Origin: Crocodylus rhombifer | Lineage: Eukaryota > Chordata > Crocodylia > Crocodylidae | Assembly (NCBI GenBank): GCA_038503035.1 | Contig: JAVSML010025180.1 | Span: 1-64,000 of the forward strand | Reading direction: 5' to 3' | DNA: 64,000 bases | Shown: positions 15,401 through 30,400 of the stretch, piece after piece | How positions within the stretch are numbered: the first letter of the stretch is position 1 | Layout: every line of letters starts with the position of its first letter | Program-made: the position numbers and the translations under genes | The notes under the pieces: model-generated | What the model saw: the letters and a program-made list of their open reading frames with translations, nothing else | Database searches by the model: none | Told to the model about the DNA's origin: nothing

Positions 15401-18400
15401 CAAGTTCGCCAATGACACCAAACTTTGGGGCAAAGCATCCACGCCAGAAGATAGGCGGGTGATCCAGGCTGACCTGGACAAGCTCAGCAAATGGGGAGAC
15501 GAGAACCTCATGGTGTTTAACACCAAAAAATGCAAGGTTCTCCACCTTGGGAGGAAAAACCTGCAGCACCCTTATAGGCTCGGCAGTGCTACGTTGGATA
15601 GCACTATAGAAGAAAGAGACTTGAGGGTCATCATTGACCACAAGATGAACATGAGCCTGCAATGCGATGCTGCGGCTAGTAAAGCGACCAAAATGCTGGC
15701 GTGCATCCATAGATGCTTCTCGAGCAAATCCCGGGACGTCATTCTCCCCTTGTACTTGGCCTTTGTGAAGCCGCAGCTGGAGTACTGCGTCCAGTTTTGG
15801 GCTCCACAATTCAAAAAGGATGTGGAGAAGCTTGAGAGAGTCCAGAGGAGAGCTACGCGCATGATCAGAGGTCAGGAAAACAGATCTTACGATGACAGGC
15901 TGAGAGCCATGGGACTCTTTAGCCTGGAAAAGCGCAGGCTCAGGGGTGATCTGATGGCCACCTATAAGTTTATCAGTGGTGACCACCAGGATCTGGGGGA
16001 ACGTTTGTTCACCAGAGCGCCCCAAGGGATGACTAGGTCAAACGGTCACAAACTCCTGCAAGACCGTTTCAGGCTGGACATAAGGAAGAATTTCTTTACT
16101 GTCCGAGCCCCCAAGGTCTGGAACAGTCTGCCAGCGGAGGTAGTTCAAGCACCTACATTGAACACCTTCAAGAGTAAATTGGATGCTTATCTTGCTGGGA
16201 TCCTATAACCCCAGCTGACTTCCTGCCCTTTGGGCAGGGGGCTGGACTCGATGATCTCCAGAGGTCCCTTCCAGCCCTAATTTCTATGAAATCTATGAAA
16301 AACAGTGAATGGTTTGTTAGCTACCACTTGCTCCCTCTGCTCGTTCTCCTACACCCCAGAAACAAAATAATTCCAGAGGGCTGAAACATTTCAAAAGTTC
16401 TAAGAAACCATTTCAAACCAGGATGCACTTTCAAAATTGTCTTCTAAATTTGTACACAAAAATTACTAAGCGCCCAAGCCCTGCAACTGCATATACAGCT
16501 GAGGGAGGTGTTTAGTTACTGCAACTTGTGCTGTGAAAATTATAGACAAATTAGAAGCCCTTTTGAAAATTAGACCTTGTTGATCTTACATAGATTTCAT
16601 AGGGCTAGAAGGGACCTCAGAAGATCATTGAGTCCAGCCCTCCACTCAAAGGGCAGGAAGTCAGCTGGGGTCATAGGATCCAAGCAAGATAAGCATCTCC
16701 AGGCTACGCCAGACCTTGGGGGCTTGGACAGTAAAGAAATTCTTCCCCATGTCCAGCCTGAAATGGTCTTGCAGTAGTTTATAACCATTTGACCTCGTCA
16801 TCCCTTGGGGCGCTCTGATGAACAAACATTCCCCCAGATCCTGGTGGTCACCCCGATAAACCTATAGGTGGCCTTCAGATCACCCCTGAGCCTGTGCTTT
16901 TCCAGGCCAAAGAGCCCCATGGCTCTCAGCCTGTCGTTGTAAGGTCTGTTTTCCTGACCTCTGATCACATACATGGCTCTTCTCTGGACTCTCTCAAGCT
17001 TCTCCACATCCTTTTTGAATTGTGGAGCCCAAAACTAGATGCAGTACTCCAGCTGCGGCCTCACCAAGGCCAAGTACAGGGGGAGAAGGACATCCTGAGA
17101 TTTACTCAAGAAGCATCTATGGATGCAAGTGTTTTGGTCACTTTACTAGTCACAGCATCATACTGGAGGCTCATGTTCATTTTGTGGTCAATGATGACCC
17201 CCAAGTCTCTTTCTTCTGTAGTGCTAGCCAGTGTAGCACTGCCGAGCCTATAAGGATGCTGCAGGTTTTTCCTCCCAAGGTGGAGAACTTTGCATTTTTC
17301 GGTGTTAAACACCATCAAGTTCTCGTCTGCCTATTTGCTGAGCCTGTCCAGGTCAGCCTGGATCGCCCTCCTGTCTTCTGGTGTGGATGCTCTGGCCCAA
17401 AAGTTTGGTCTCATCAGCGAACCTGGCCAGCCCGCTTCTGACTCCAATGTCCACATCATTAATGAAGATGTTGAACAATATGCGTCGAAGGACAGAGCCT
17501 CTGGGGACCCCACTGGTCACAGGGCACCATGATGATAACCAGAGACTCATTTGATTTTTTAAAAAGTTTTCAAGACAGTTTTGTAAACTTTTAGACAACA
17601 CATTGTATTCCAAACCCAAATCCTATTGTGCTAACTGAAGTTAGTTGATGCACCGTTATTTCCTCATATAATTTTTTACTTACCTTGAAGCTGGTAATTG
17701 AGGTTTTTTTCTTTGCATTTGCAAGTGTTTGATTAACCCATTTAATAATAACTTCATCATTTACTTTTTCCCCTTCTCCAAGGTCTGATAGTACTTTCAA
17801 AGTATACCTGTAACAGGAAAAGTCGTTTAAAAGTTATTTATAGAATTCTTTTCTGCTCCAAAGTTTTCATCTTTACATTTAATTTTTGCTATGTTAATTA
17901 TTTTGGTACTCTATTTTTCTACTTCTATATTATTACTATCACAAAAATTAAATAACATTCCAGATTCTAATATTCACTGTCACATTTTTTTCTATATTTA
18001 TTTTCCTTATCCCATCAGTAGTTTCACAAAATGAAGTGAAAGGATTCATCATTCTGGAATCAAGTCACCTCCAAAAGTAAGTTAAAAAGTAGTTCTAGGT
18101 AATCTTCATCCCTGAATCCCCACATCATTTTTGTGGTTTTGCAATTACATTTCATTATATAAAAATAATCTTCTGGCAGGGCACTGTGTGCGCCTGCCAC
18201 TTTGAGGCCCTGGAGCTGGTAGCCTCCAGGTGCCTAATGAGAGCAGCCATTTTAGGCTCAGGGATGCCTATATAAACAAGGCAGTTTGGCTGTTGGAGGT
18301 CAGGCAACAAGATAGCCTGGCCAGAGAGCTGCTGAGTTTCATCTGGAGCTAAGGGAGGAGCTGTAGGGGATGGTCAGGAGGCTCCTGGTCCTGGGCATGA

Positions 18401-21400
18401 CCTAAAACTGCACCCTGCTGGGAGTAGGTGGCCTGGTGGGGCTATCAGTGGCATGGGAGCCCCCAGCAAATGCCAGGCCAGTTACCACCCTGGTGAAAGG
18501 TGGGTTGGGGTGCCTTAACCTAGCCCCCACCACCGGGTGGGTTACCCCTTTATGTGTAGGGCCCAGGGGGTGGACCCCTAGAGAGAGTGAGGGGCTAGAG
18601 ACTCAAATACTGATTGAGAGAGTACACCCTTGACTGGCCCATGCTGGAACCAGGACCAGGACCAGACTGGTGAAAAGGGCCAGGGGCCCACCACGAGGGA
18701 TGCCCCAGAGCTGAGGGCCAGGGGTTTTGACCAGCCTGGAGATGGGCCAGGGCTGGTAGCCAAAGGTCCCAGGGGGGACCACACCCGAGAGGGGAAAATG
18801 GCTTCAGGGAGCTACATAGCCTATATGAAGGTGGATGAGGCTGCCTGATGAAGGAAATTTGTTTGGGGTTCAGTCAGAAGGAGTCTGGGGCCCAGTGTGG
18901 GGCTGGTGATGACAGGAACACCTAGATGCTATCTGTGAGGCTTGAGCTGTGGTGTAGGGGAGAAATGGAGCTGCAGATAGCTGCCTCTAGCAGTGGGGCA
19001 GAAAATGGGCTGCCTTCCACTTAATTACATCTATTAATTAATCAATTAAAGACCAAGGCGTGGTGGGCAAGAAACCAGGTGGTTAGCCCAAGAACAGGTG
19101 GGTGGGCCACGTGGAGATCAGTCCCAAGCCAGCCCCCCATTACAAATCCTTACTGAAAACAACATACCAGAACACAAAACAGAATATTGTGGATTTTGCT
19201 GCTTTTCCTTTTAGGTGGACCATGTTTTAACAAATATATAGATCTCAGTTCAGCAACAGGAACCTCTAGTTTCAATCACTGCCTCATACTAAATACCACA
19301 GAGGGAGAACAATGAAACTCATTCTCTTTTATGCCATAATTTTTTCCAAGAAAAACCAAAGTGTGTACGTGTGTGTACACCCCCCTGAAACATTTTTGTT
19401 TCCATCCATGTAGCATGTTAAGCTGCAGAGGAAAAAGGAAATAAATTTTTGAATGATGTTTGAAAAGGAAAAGGTTATTCTCTCAGGATATCTAAGAGAA
19501 CCATCCTTTGATCCACATAGTTTTTATTCTGTTCCAAGTCAGTTTACTATTTGTAGTATATTTTCTCAGTAGTTTTGCAGTTTTATGAAATTCCATAGTA
19601 TGAAGCAAATCTTATGTGCATATAAATTGTCAAAGCTCCACTGACACTGATAAAGAAATACAATTAAATTGCTTTCAGCAGTGTTGTAGTCTCACTTGTT
19701 GGTGTCAGTGATGTTTTTGTAAGCCAGTCAAAAGAAAAAACAGCTTATGAGGACAGAAGATATTGCAGACCTATGACTATTGACCTAAAAAGAGGCCAAA
19801 AGCTTACTGTCTTATTGCTTAGTTGCATTAACTACCATAATGAAAAATGGTAGGAATAAAAAAATGCCCAATGTTTTAATCTGAAAAAAAAAACAAAGCA
19901 AATTAAATTACTTCAGCTACAGCCTGAACACCCCTGCAGCTGGATGAGGCTGGGCCATGTCCCTCCCCACACCAGGATGGGCCACATCTCTTTTCCCTGT
20001 GGGGCCAGACTGGGGCTGGCTCAAGCCCCCTTCCTCCCCCCATGCAGGGGCCAGGTTGGGGCTAGGCCAAGCCGCCTCCCTCCATGGGGCCAAACCACAT
20101 CTCTTTCCCCCCACAGGGCCAGGCTGGGGCTGGACCGTGTTCCCTTTACTTACCTTCCACAGGGCTGGGCCATGGGCCTTCCCCCCCGCCTTAGTGGAGC
20201 CAGAGCACCACTGATTTACACCTATAATTTGCAATCTTTACTACAGCTGTGGAGTTTAGCTCTCTAATAAGATTTGCAGCTTGACTGCCAACAGGTGAAA
20301 GACTTCCCACTATTTAAAAATGAAGATGTAGCAGTTCTGCATGTATATAACAACTAACAACTCCTCACCTTCTCATCAGTTGCCACACCAATGCCAAGGT
20401 TAGAGTTCGATTGCCCTCATTTAAGTCCTGTCCACCAATACCAACTAGGGAGAATTTGGCCTTTGTCTTCCCAAGTTTCACTGCGTAATTACAATTCTCA
20501 ATCTAAGAAAAAAAAAGTGTAACCTTTTCTGTACATGAAAAAATATGTTATCACTAACGCACACAGACCTAGAATCTACTCATAACTTGATCTAGTTTAC
20601 TCTAACTTTACCCACACCAACACTGGGATGATAGGAGAGTTATTAAAAAGTACAGACATTCAGTTTCAACCAGGAAAGTCGCCCTTCTCTCAGTATAAAC
20701 CAAAAGCATGTAAATGTTCAGATTTCTTCTCATAAAGCAAAAGTGTAAACTTCAGTAGAAAAATAACCCAACAACAACCAGGATTAAATCACTCTTGGGA
20801 GTGAATGTTTACTGGTTTACATCCTCCTGGGGATCAAAAGGAGTGGAGCTAGGAAAGGCTCCTGGCCTTCCTGAGACTGGAGTTACCCCCTACATCTTCT
20901 TTAGATGGGGGTACCTGTTTCCCCCTGTTATAGACTGGGGGGGTGAGGGGAGCAGCAGCCACTATTCCTTGCTTTTTCCCCCCGAACTGGGCTTCCCTTG
21001 CCAGTTCTGCTGGCTTTCCTTTGCTGCCCTGCCACCCAGCTGTGCAGGAATTTAGAAACTGGCAGCCAGGAATGGGTCTCTGACTCAGCTCCTGCCCCAC
21101 CACCCAGCTGAGAAATAGGGAGGCAATTTGAAAGCTACAGGATGAGATCAAGGCTTGGGGACCCCCCGCCTCCCAGATGGCAGGTTTCAAACCACTGCTT
21201 GCCAATCAGCTGAGTGGTTGGGCAGCAAGAGGGAACTGAGAGCCAAGCTGAGGAAAGCCTAAGCACACCTGGTTCCTAGCTTCTCCAGATTTTAAACTAC
21301 TACTCAGCTGAGTGGACAGAAGCAAGGAGAAGCCAGAGGTGTGCAGAGGCTTTCCCTAGCCTGATTCCTGGCTCCTGACCCCTCCAGCTTCCCCTTGCCA

Positions 21401-24400
21401 CCCGTGCTACCCAACTGACCTAGTGTAGAGCAGGGCAAGGCAAGATGCTGCAGCAGCCTTGCTACTGTGGCAAATGCTCCAACCTCGCCCTGCACTGTTC
21501 TGGGTCAGAGCAGAAAGGACACCAGAAAGCACACACTGACCTTTTTCATGTTACCACCAAGTGCAGGATATGGAGGTTTGTTGACCTGGTTCCAGTCTAC
21601 TGGCACACAAATCATCTCATATAGTTGGAAAATTATTAAGGCATTCGAAAGATCCCTAAATCAGAGTAGGCAGAACAACGACTGCTTTTAATTATAGAAA
21701 TGTATGTTTACACTGAATATATTAATAAGTTTCTCCTGCAAGTGAATTTTTGAAGTTAAAAAACAGAGTGAGAAAACAAATATCCATTCACATAAATAAA
21801 AACTGCACAGAATTTGAACGTTTCCCTACATTCAAACCTTCTAGTCTTTGACCCTGCCCATATCTTAAATTATATTAATTCTTCAGTTGTCTTTTTCTCT
21901 CAGCTCTCAAATGTAATTAATAAAACTACAGACTTTCCCCAGGTATTGAATTTATAAGTACATGTGAGGAAGTGACCATTATAGCTGAGGTTGCCAAACC
22001 ATTTTTAATATAAACCTCTGCTTTCATTCATTCTGAACTTTCATACTTGGTTTCTGCCAGAGAGGTGGATTTAGTTAAAAAAATTAATCAAAACAAGTAT
22101 ATTAATCTAGACCAGAAGTTCTCAAACTGTGGTCCACAAGCTCCATTCAGGTGTTTGCAGAAAGGCTGCAGAACAATAGAGAATATCTGTACTTGTAAGG
22201 TAAGACTACTGATATTAAAATATGAATTGTGTGCTTTGATTTGTAGAGCAAAATGAGTTTAAGGACTCCACTGAGACCCTCAGCAATTTTCAAGTGGTCC
22301 ATGAAAAAAAAGGTTTGAGAACCACCGATCTAGAGTATGAAAAGACTTAAGAAAATTTTTAACACTGCCATATCACTTGCAACTGTTCTCCAACTATTGT
22401 GCCAATATCTACATTTTCATTGTAGTTCCAAATGTTTTAAAAATTATCCTAACTTCCTGCATGATTTATTAAAATAATGGATAACAGTTTACACTTCTCT
22501 ATTTCTTCCAAGGATGGTAAAAAAATTATCATCATTAATTTAGGTCCCTGGCAGATGTTCAGTTAAAGGCATGATGGGATCCAATCAGTGATCTGAACAA
22601 CTGTGCCCTATTGGCAGTGCAGTGGGGGGATCACAGTCCCAGCATGAGGCAAGCAGCAAACCCAGGGGTGGACCACACCCAACTTGGAGCACCAGTCACC
22701 TGACCAACACTCCCAGACTCAGGAATGCATCAGAGTGCCCCAAAACTAAGAGCACTGATCAGCCACTGGAACTCCCAGTCTTGAAGGAGCACCAGAGTTA
22801 AGAGCTCCAATGTCCTCCTGAGGCAGAGGCTTTCCCCATGTTCCATTTTAGGTGCAACTATTTTAGGTAAATTTGTTCCTTGCTTTATCATGCCATTAAT
22901 GGCTAAGTTACTACTTGAGGTTGATTAACTGGTTAATCACATCTTAAGTGTAACAAACATCTACCGGGGCCTTAGCCTCATAGTATTCTTTGCAAGGCAG
23001 CTTAGGTATCATTATGCCCTTTTCACAGGTGAAAAAGTGAAGGCTTCTTAGATTCCCTGTCCAGCACAACTTTCCATTGCAGGACCTTCCAAGACTCTTC
23101 CACTAGTAGAATGGTGGAAGACTACCTCAGATAAGGTACTGGCAACAATCAACCTTTTAATTATCATGTCATAGCATTGTCTCAACTATGGGACCAAATG
23201 TGAATATCATTTTTCTGGTATTTGTAACTTTGCCTCTTATAAATGTAATGCTTTACACTAATTCTCTTAACATGTTTTATTTGCTGCGGAAACAGACACT
23301 GCTTTCTGTGGTATGAAGCCAACTTCTCTCAAAACAGTTAATCTCAATGGTATCATCATTCCTCACATTTCACATCAGGTTTCAGGTAACGCTCCAATCA
23401 GAAGGTTTGACTGATAAATATCAACAATCAATTTCAACTAGCCAGTATCACTACTTGTAAAGTCAGTAAGACAGGCTCGCAACTTGATTTTTACTTCTTT
23501 TTTTATTACTAATTTAGGCAACATTAATTTCCATTATTTATAGTTTAACTGCTTTACTTTCTGGATACAGTTTTTTTTTTTCCCCCGATACAGGTTTTTT
23601 TTTCCCCCTTGTGGTCTACAGATGTTTACTTAATTGATGCTTAAATATAAAAAAGAAAAAACCCAGAAATCAAAGTTTTACCTGTACAAGTGGTTAACAT
23701 ATGGAGTTACACCCAAAGAATTCATCCAGTTTCGAAAGGTCCTCTCTTCTTTACTTTCACCTATAGACATAAATAACTGCATATTAATTTCTTGTGGGCA
23801 ACATTTTAATGAACAAGGTTTAGATCAGTGGTTCCCAAACTCTGACAGATTGCTCACCACCAACTTAAAAGAATACAGCCTTAAATACCGGGAGCAGATT
23901 TTTCAGTTCAACCTTAAGTACCACCAGAAATTTTGTCATGTAAAGTAATTATAATAAATCTGTTAACTGAGAGGTTGTCTACATACCACTAGTGATATGC
24001 TTACTACAGATTGGGAACCACTGGTTTAGATCATTTATACACATAAATTAGCAAGAGTTACTTTGAATAATTTCTTTGCTACCTTCTTCTGTGAAAATGC
24101 ATGCATCTCTTTCACAGGAGTATTATCTCCTAGCCAAGGAATGGAGAAAGTCCTGTCAAACGCAGGATTTCAGGGCTGTAGGTATAAGGCCATGAGCATC
24201 ACAGGGAAATATATGAGAACATAATTTTCTGTGCCATTTCATACAATACCAAATAAAAAATACAATGGAATGTATTTTACATTCTTCTGCTCTGTATTGA
24301 GCAGTAGGCTGTGAAGAATAACAACAATGCTAATCATCAATGAAGACCACTGGAATTCGGTTTGATTGGTAACATTAAATTTGTTTTAAATCTCATTTTA

Positions 24401-27400
24401 TTGTCACATGTTTTAGTGCACACATTGCCACAGTATCTTAAGCTCCAGTCTATGTAGGAGGGGTGGCCAACCTGTGGCACTTCAGAAGTTAATATGCATC
24501 TCCTTGAATCTCTGCACAAGCGCACAACGTGACATAAAGACTATGGAAGCTGGTCACCACGTGCTTGTGCAAAGATTCAAGGAGAGACATATTAACTTGT
24601 AAAGAACTGCATGTGCCTCTGGAGCTGCAGGTTGGCCACCCTGCTATATAGAACTCCAGCAACTACTTCTGCATTCAGCAATTTCCCAGGAAGCATTCTG
24701 GAGACTTCTACAGTGCACTAGACCTCTCCTTTTTAATCTGCATCACTGCAGACTCAAAGACAATGCTGATTAGCTATTGTGAAAATAGCTTCACAAATCT
24801 AAGTAAGTCTTACAAATTTAAGTGGTAGTTTTGCTTCTGGGGAATCCACAAAATTCTGTTTAAATATGTCTGAGCGTCAAACAGTTTTGTATTGTTCTTT
24901 CTTTCTTTGAGTGTGTTTGTTCAGGCACCACTGGTCAATAAGACATCTCTAACAGAAGGATTTGCTTCTCTGCTTTATATTCTATGTACTACTTCTAAGC
25001 TGGGGTAGGCAACCCCTGGAACAGGTGCCAGAGTGGTACCTGAAGGTATTTTGCTTGGCACATGTGCCTCTGGGTGGATGGTGGGGAAGGGGCTGGGGCT
25101 ACATGGCAACAGAAAGGACTGGGCCCCTCTTGGCTCCTTCATCATCCACCCAGGGGCACATCAACATCTTACAAGCTGAAGTTGTGGATGGTTTCAGCAC
25201 TCTGCCGAAAAACGTTGCTGACTCCTGGTCTAAGCTATCCTTTACCTTGTTCTCTGTTATTAGCCAGCTTTCTTCTCTCTCAGTGGTATTAACATATTAA
25301 GTGACTCCTTTGGTAGTATGTAGTACTGGTAATACCTTACCTTGTAGAACTTTCCACTTTGAATCTCTGTTATACTGTTTGCAATTTAATACTGCACACG
25401 CCATTTGCTCCTGTGCTTTTTTGTAAATAGAACATTTAAGAAATAACAAGAAACACTTAGGCCAAAAACACATGCCAGGAAAACACTATACTTCCTGCTT
25501 TACTCATCTGACCTACGCAACAGAAATTACATATTCTTCTCTTCCTGGCCCACTTCTAATTGAGAGAGAAATTGTCCCCAAAAAAAGTGGAAGAATGGCT
25601 TCCAAGAACTCAAACATAGCTTGAGAAATCCTCATTCAAAATATGCCATCTCCCTTCAACTCTCCACAAAACAACTCTATGAGCTTGTTTAATCAAGTTG
25701 GCATGATGCAAAAAAAAAAAAAAAACTCTCTCATTTAGTAATGCAATTAGGGCTGATTGGAAGATAACAATTCAATTTCATAAAATACATTCTTGTTTTT
25801 CTTTGGAACAAGAGCTCTTTGAATGTTCTCAAGAAACAGAATCTGTTTTTGGATTAAACTGTCAGTTTTTTAACGTTGGTCTTTTTTTCTTTGATTAGAA
25901 ATGCCAAATGAGCAGGGATCCAGATTTTCTATTCACCATGGAAAAATGTATAACAGACCTTCTCTTTTAAAGGAGAAAAACACAAACCTTCTTCAATGGA
26001 GAAAATGTGGGAAGCAGCAGGTTTCCCCTTGCAGACTGGCAGAGGCATCAGTGTGAGGGCTGTAGCTTGAGTGTGAGGGGCAACAGTGTATCAGGGCTGC
26101 TCAGCTCCACAAAGCAGGGGGAACAGCCACAGCTGGACCTGCATCCTAGTTAGCAAAGGGGACGGGGGGAGCTCTAAGCCAAAATATGTCCACACTGCTT
26201 TAAAATTGTTAAATCTCTCTCTCTCATATCTATCTATCCACCTATGGCTTAGCCTGTCTCTCTGTAATGATCTTTAAATGTCAATAACTTGAAAACTGCA
26301 AGAGATAGAACACTTGCGTCTTCAGAAGAATTTCTTTCCTAAACCTTAGCATTTTTTTTAGTAACTATGTCAGGTGATCCCAACTTCCAGAATTGGGAAA
26401 CAAGTCAGGGGTCAGGGCTGTTTCTACTGAGCTCGGTGAGGTGGGAAGAACAGAGGGAGGGGCCAGCTGATGGAAAAATGAGAGCTGGGCAGAGGTGCAA
26501 GGCAGTGGGTGAGCAGCAGCAGCCCTGTCCCGAGCCCAAACAAAGGCATAGAGCTTGCCTGCCCCTGCCCAGCGAAGAGGCGTGCAGGTGAGATCAAGTG
26601 AAGGAAGGGACTGGTATCTTCAAATATTCAGCTTATTTTATTAAAGTTTCATAAATATTTACTTAATAAATACAAAAAGAAAAAAGTTTGTTTTTGTTAT
26701 TTGAAATTCATCTGTCATTCATGATGGGCAAGTCAGTAGTAAATCAATAAAATGTGTTCAACAGATACTAAATATATAGTGGTGTTTCATTTTATCATGG
26801 AAAAACATGTATTTTAGGTTTATTAGAGATTTTGGGATTTTTTTAATTCTGAGAATATGCAGTTTTTAGCTAGAGAAAAACCAGAATCCCTGCTAATGAG
26901 GCACTTCTGAAACCTTCCCCTTTAAAATAGATATAGAAACCAATACTTCTCTGTAAAATGTTTCAGCTTTGACAAACAAAATGCTGTAGCAAATATTGTA
27001 GCACAAGTTTTGTTGAAAATATTACAACCAGTTCCAACTAAAATTAGCGCTATTAAACATAAAGCTTTAAAAACCCAGTAGTAGAATTAATTTTGTGAGG
27101 TCTTTCATTGTTCAAGTAAGGATTCCTGTTTTCAAACTATAATTTTACTGGTAAAAAAAAAAAAAAAATACTGATTTGGTCTCTGTATTTCTGTTAGCTC
27201 TGCTTCACTTCTTGTCAATTTCAGGGTGTTGGGAAGAAGGGGAGCAGGAAAGAGAATCAGGGATTCTCACAAATTGCTGAACATGGATTTTATGTCAGGA
27301 TTTTATTTCCAATATCTTCTGTAAAAATTATCAAAGCTACAAGGATTATATACTTTATATATGCAAATCTTACATAAGGGTTTGTTTCTTCCCTAGCTAG

Positions 27401-30400
27401 CATGAGGGTAAAAAGCCCCTCATCTTGGATTAGAGTAAAAGGCAGACAGAAGGGCAGGTGGCTGCTGTGGCTCCAGCTCTGGTTCCCAAACTGGGCTTGG
27501 AGCTACAGCTATTAGCTGCTTGACCTCTCTCTCCCATCTCTGCCCTCCTCCCTGCCCCTGTGGCACCTAAACCCCCAATCTAGGGAGCTACTGTAGCTGC
27601 AACCACTACTGTATGGCTGAGCCAGGGTCAGAGCTATAGTGTGCTCCATGCCCCAGGCTGGTGTCATGCCTACCAGTAAGCAGGAGGGGAGTTGTGGGGA
27701 GAAGAGGGATCGGAGGCTGCAGGGGACAGGCAGAAAGGGCAGAAGCTGTGTGGGAGGGCAGGGGCAACAGGGAGCAGGCATGGGGGGAGGGGAGTAGGCA
27801 GCAATGGAGGGGGCTTCTTGCCCCTCTGCACCTTCCCCCCCCCATGTATTATTATAGGGAGAATTTATGACAATCCTCCAATAAATTAGTTTCTATACAA
27901 GGAAAATTGTAATGAATTTATACATTTTCCAAGTATAGAAACTAATTGTTGAGGGGTTATCTTAAATTTAAAGTCATTTTCTATTTGTGTAAATACAGTA
28001 CTATTCAAGTTGGCAAGCATACACTTCAGAAGAATAACAATTACATATTCTGGAACTAAATCCCATTTTGGATTAGTAGAAATTGAAAAACCTACCAATC
28101 TTCTGTTTAGTTTGGTGTAACTTAGAATTGATCCCTGGCTGAAATACATTTTTAGGGACACTGGCACATTCCAAAGGCAAGAGCCAAAATCTTCCAGGGA
28201 AACTTACTTAAGAAAGTATAGATAGTAAAGGAAAAATTAAGCAACTTCACTCACACTAGGAGTCTTAAACTGCATGCTGAACACTGCCAAAGGAATCCAA
28301 ACTAGACAAACAGAAGCAATAGCGTGCAAGTTGAAAAGTGCACTTCTGACTAGCAGGAATTCAGGAACTAAAAATAGCTCACTATATTTAATATGCCACC
28401 TTAAACAAGTTCTTCTCTCATGCAGCACAGAAGTATTCCTAAGTTTTTAAACTGGCTAAAAAGTGACCAGGTTTTTTTTTCCTGTTCAAAAAGTACCTTG
28501 TGGTCACTTCTGGGGCACCTATTCTGCTGTGTGGTATGGAAGAAGCCAACTCAAGGGAAACCCACAGAAACGGGGCAGAGAAATGAGCTGAAGGAAAGTG
28601 GTACTACATGACCACCTCTTGCCTCTTTGAAACCACTGTTCTATGCAGCTGAGGGAGGAATATCCAAGATGACAGGCAAAGTCTGAGGAGTAGCTAATCA
28701 ATAAGGTATAATTAATTTCGTAGGGCAATAAAACTTCATATGCAATTTGTATAAGAAGTTATTACAGCGCAGAATAGAAGTCAGTCCCCCAGACAGTTTG
28801 AGCTACCAATATGCCAGCAGCAACAGCTCAGCAAAGTAACAAAAAAGTTACAGGGGTAGGTGTGTATGAACCAAGATACAACAAGCAGGGCTTCTACTTT
28901 CTATATACAAAGCCCCAAGTAAGAACTAGAAGCTTTGACCCCTCTTGCTTTTCTTTGCTGCTAGATCTACCTCCAAAGGAAAGAATGTATTAGAACAGCA
29001 GTCAGATAAGAGCTATGCAGCTATGAGGGACCCATTTCTATTCTGTGAAGTTTTATATGAGAAGGGGACTATTGGGTCCTAAGTAAATACTTTCAAAGGG
29101 TCTGTCTGTCCTTCATCTATGTGCTGATCACAATGAACACTGAACATTATCCAAGTATTTGGAGAGGGGGACAGAACTGAAGTTGAACAACCTCTCAATA
29201 ACCTAAACTAATGCTAAACGATGCAGCAAGGGACAGGCACATTTTCACTGTGCTCTTTCTGGGGGAAAGAGATAAGTCACTAAGAGGAAAAACAGGACTT
29301 TATTTAAAACAGGCAAATTAAGCCTCTCATGAAGCTATGTATTTAAAACCTTAACCACTTTCCAGCCCACATCCTTAGCTTCAGATTCTTGAACCTGGAA
29401 AGGTCACACAGTGAGATAATTCCACATAAGAAGTTAGATGGTGTTTATACAGAGTTGTGGGAGGCTTGCCCATATTATAAGTGCATTTTTATTGCTGTCT
29501 TCTCCTCACTTGTGACGGCATATTAAAGCAAAGATAGCAATATAAGAACAATGCAAAACCAACCAAGAGGAAACACATGGTTACAGTAGGAAACCCCCCC
29601 CAAAGACTGCAGGATAGATGTTTATGGAATATAGAAAAGTACTAAATACAGTACCTACATTAGGAGGGGTCAAATCTGCATTTCACGGAGCAAAATAGGA
29701 AAGTATTATATATTATCAATCACATTATGAAAAACACACCTATGGCAAAACTAAGAAACAAGTATCTTGTGTTTTATGTAAAAATATTTAAACAACTTGA
29801 GAACAATACCATATGAAAGTGAAATCATACAGCAGTATTAAAGGGAACACGAAAAACAGAACAAAAGACAACTAGTTCTGATTTCTGGATCAGAAATATT
29901 GTTTATAAAGGAAAAAGATACAGATTATAATTATATGAGTCTCTTGTCTCTAAAATAGATATTAAAAGCAATGAGTTCAAGTTACTATCACTTTCAGTAC
30001 AACACTGGAGTAATTGCTTATAACTTTTCCATAGTTCAACCATTTGAACTGGCATTTTCCATACCAAATGTCTGCCTTAATCTAAATATCTTTAACAAGT
30101 TTCAGAGAAAATAGCTCCGCAGTTTCACAGAATGAGGTTCAAGAAATATTTGCTGTTCTGCCCAAACTATATCAGCTAGAAGTTTTAGCATCTCTACGTT
30201 TTGGTGCAGTGACGTGAAGTTTGGCAGCAGTAGCATCACAGATATGCTTTGTTATGGCATACTCATATAAGAGAAAGCCTATGTAAAACACAATGATGTT
30301 TTAGTATAATTTCCCCCACACACACTTCTCTGGTCAGCATTGCTTCACTCATTGGATGAGCATTTCTTGGCAAGCAATTGAGGGAATAGTACTGGCATAA

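Noticed and set aside
15294..16025. 243-codon minus-strand open frame
   Set aside because: Antisense shadow of the CR1 reverse transcriptase frame at 15153-16208.
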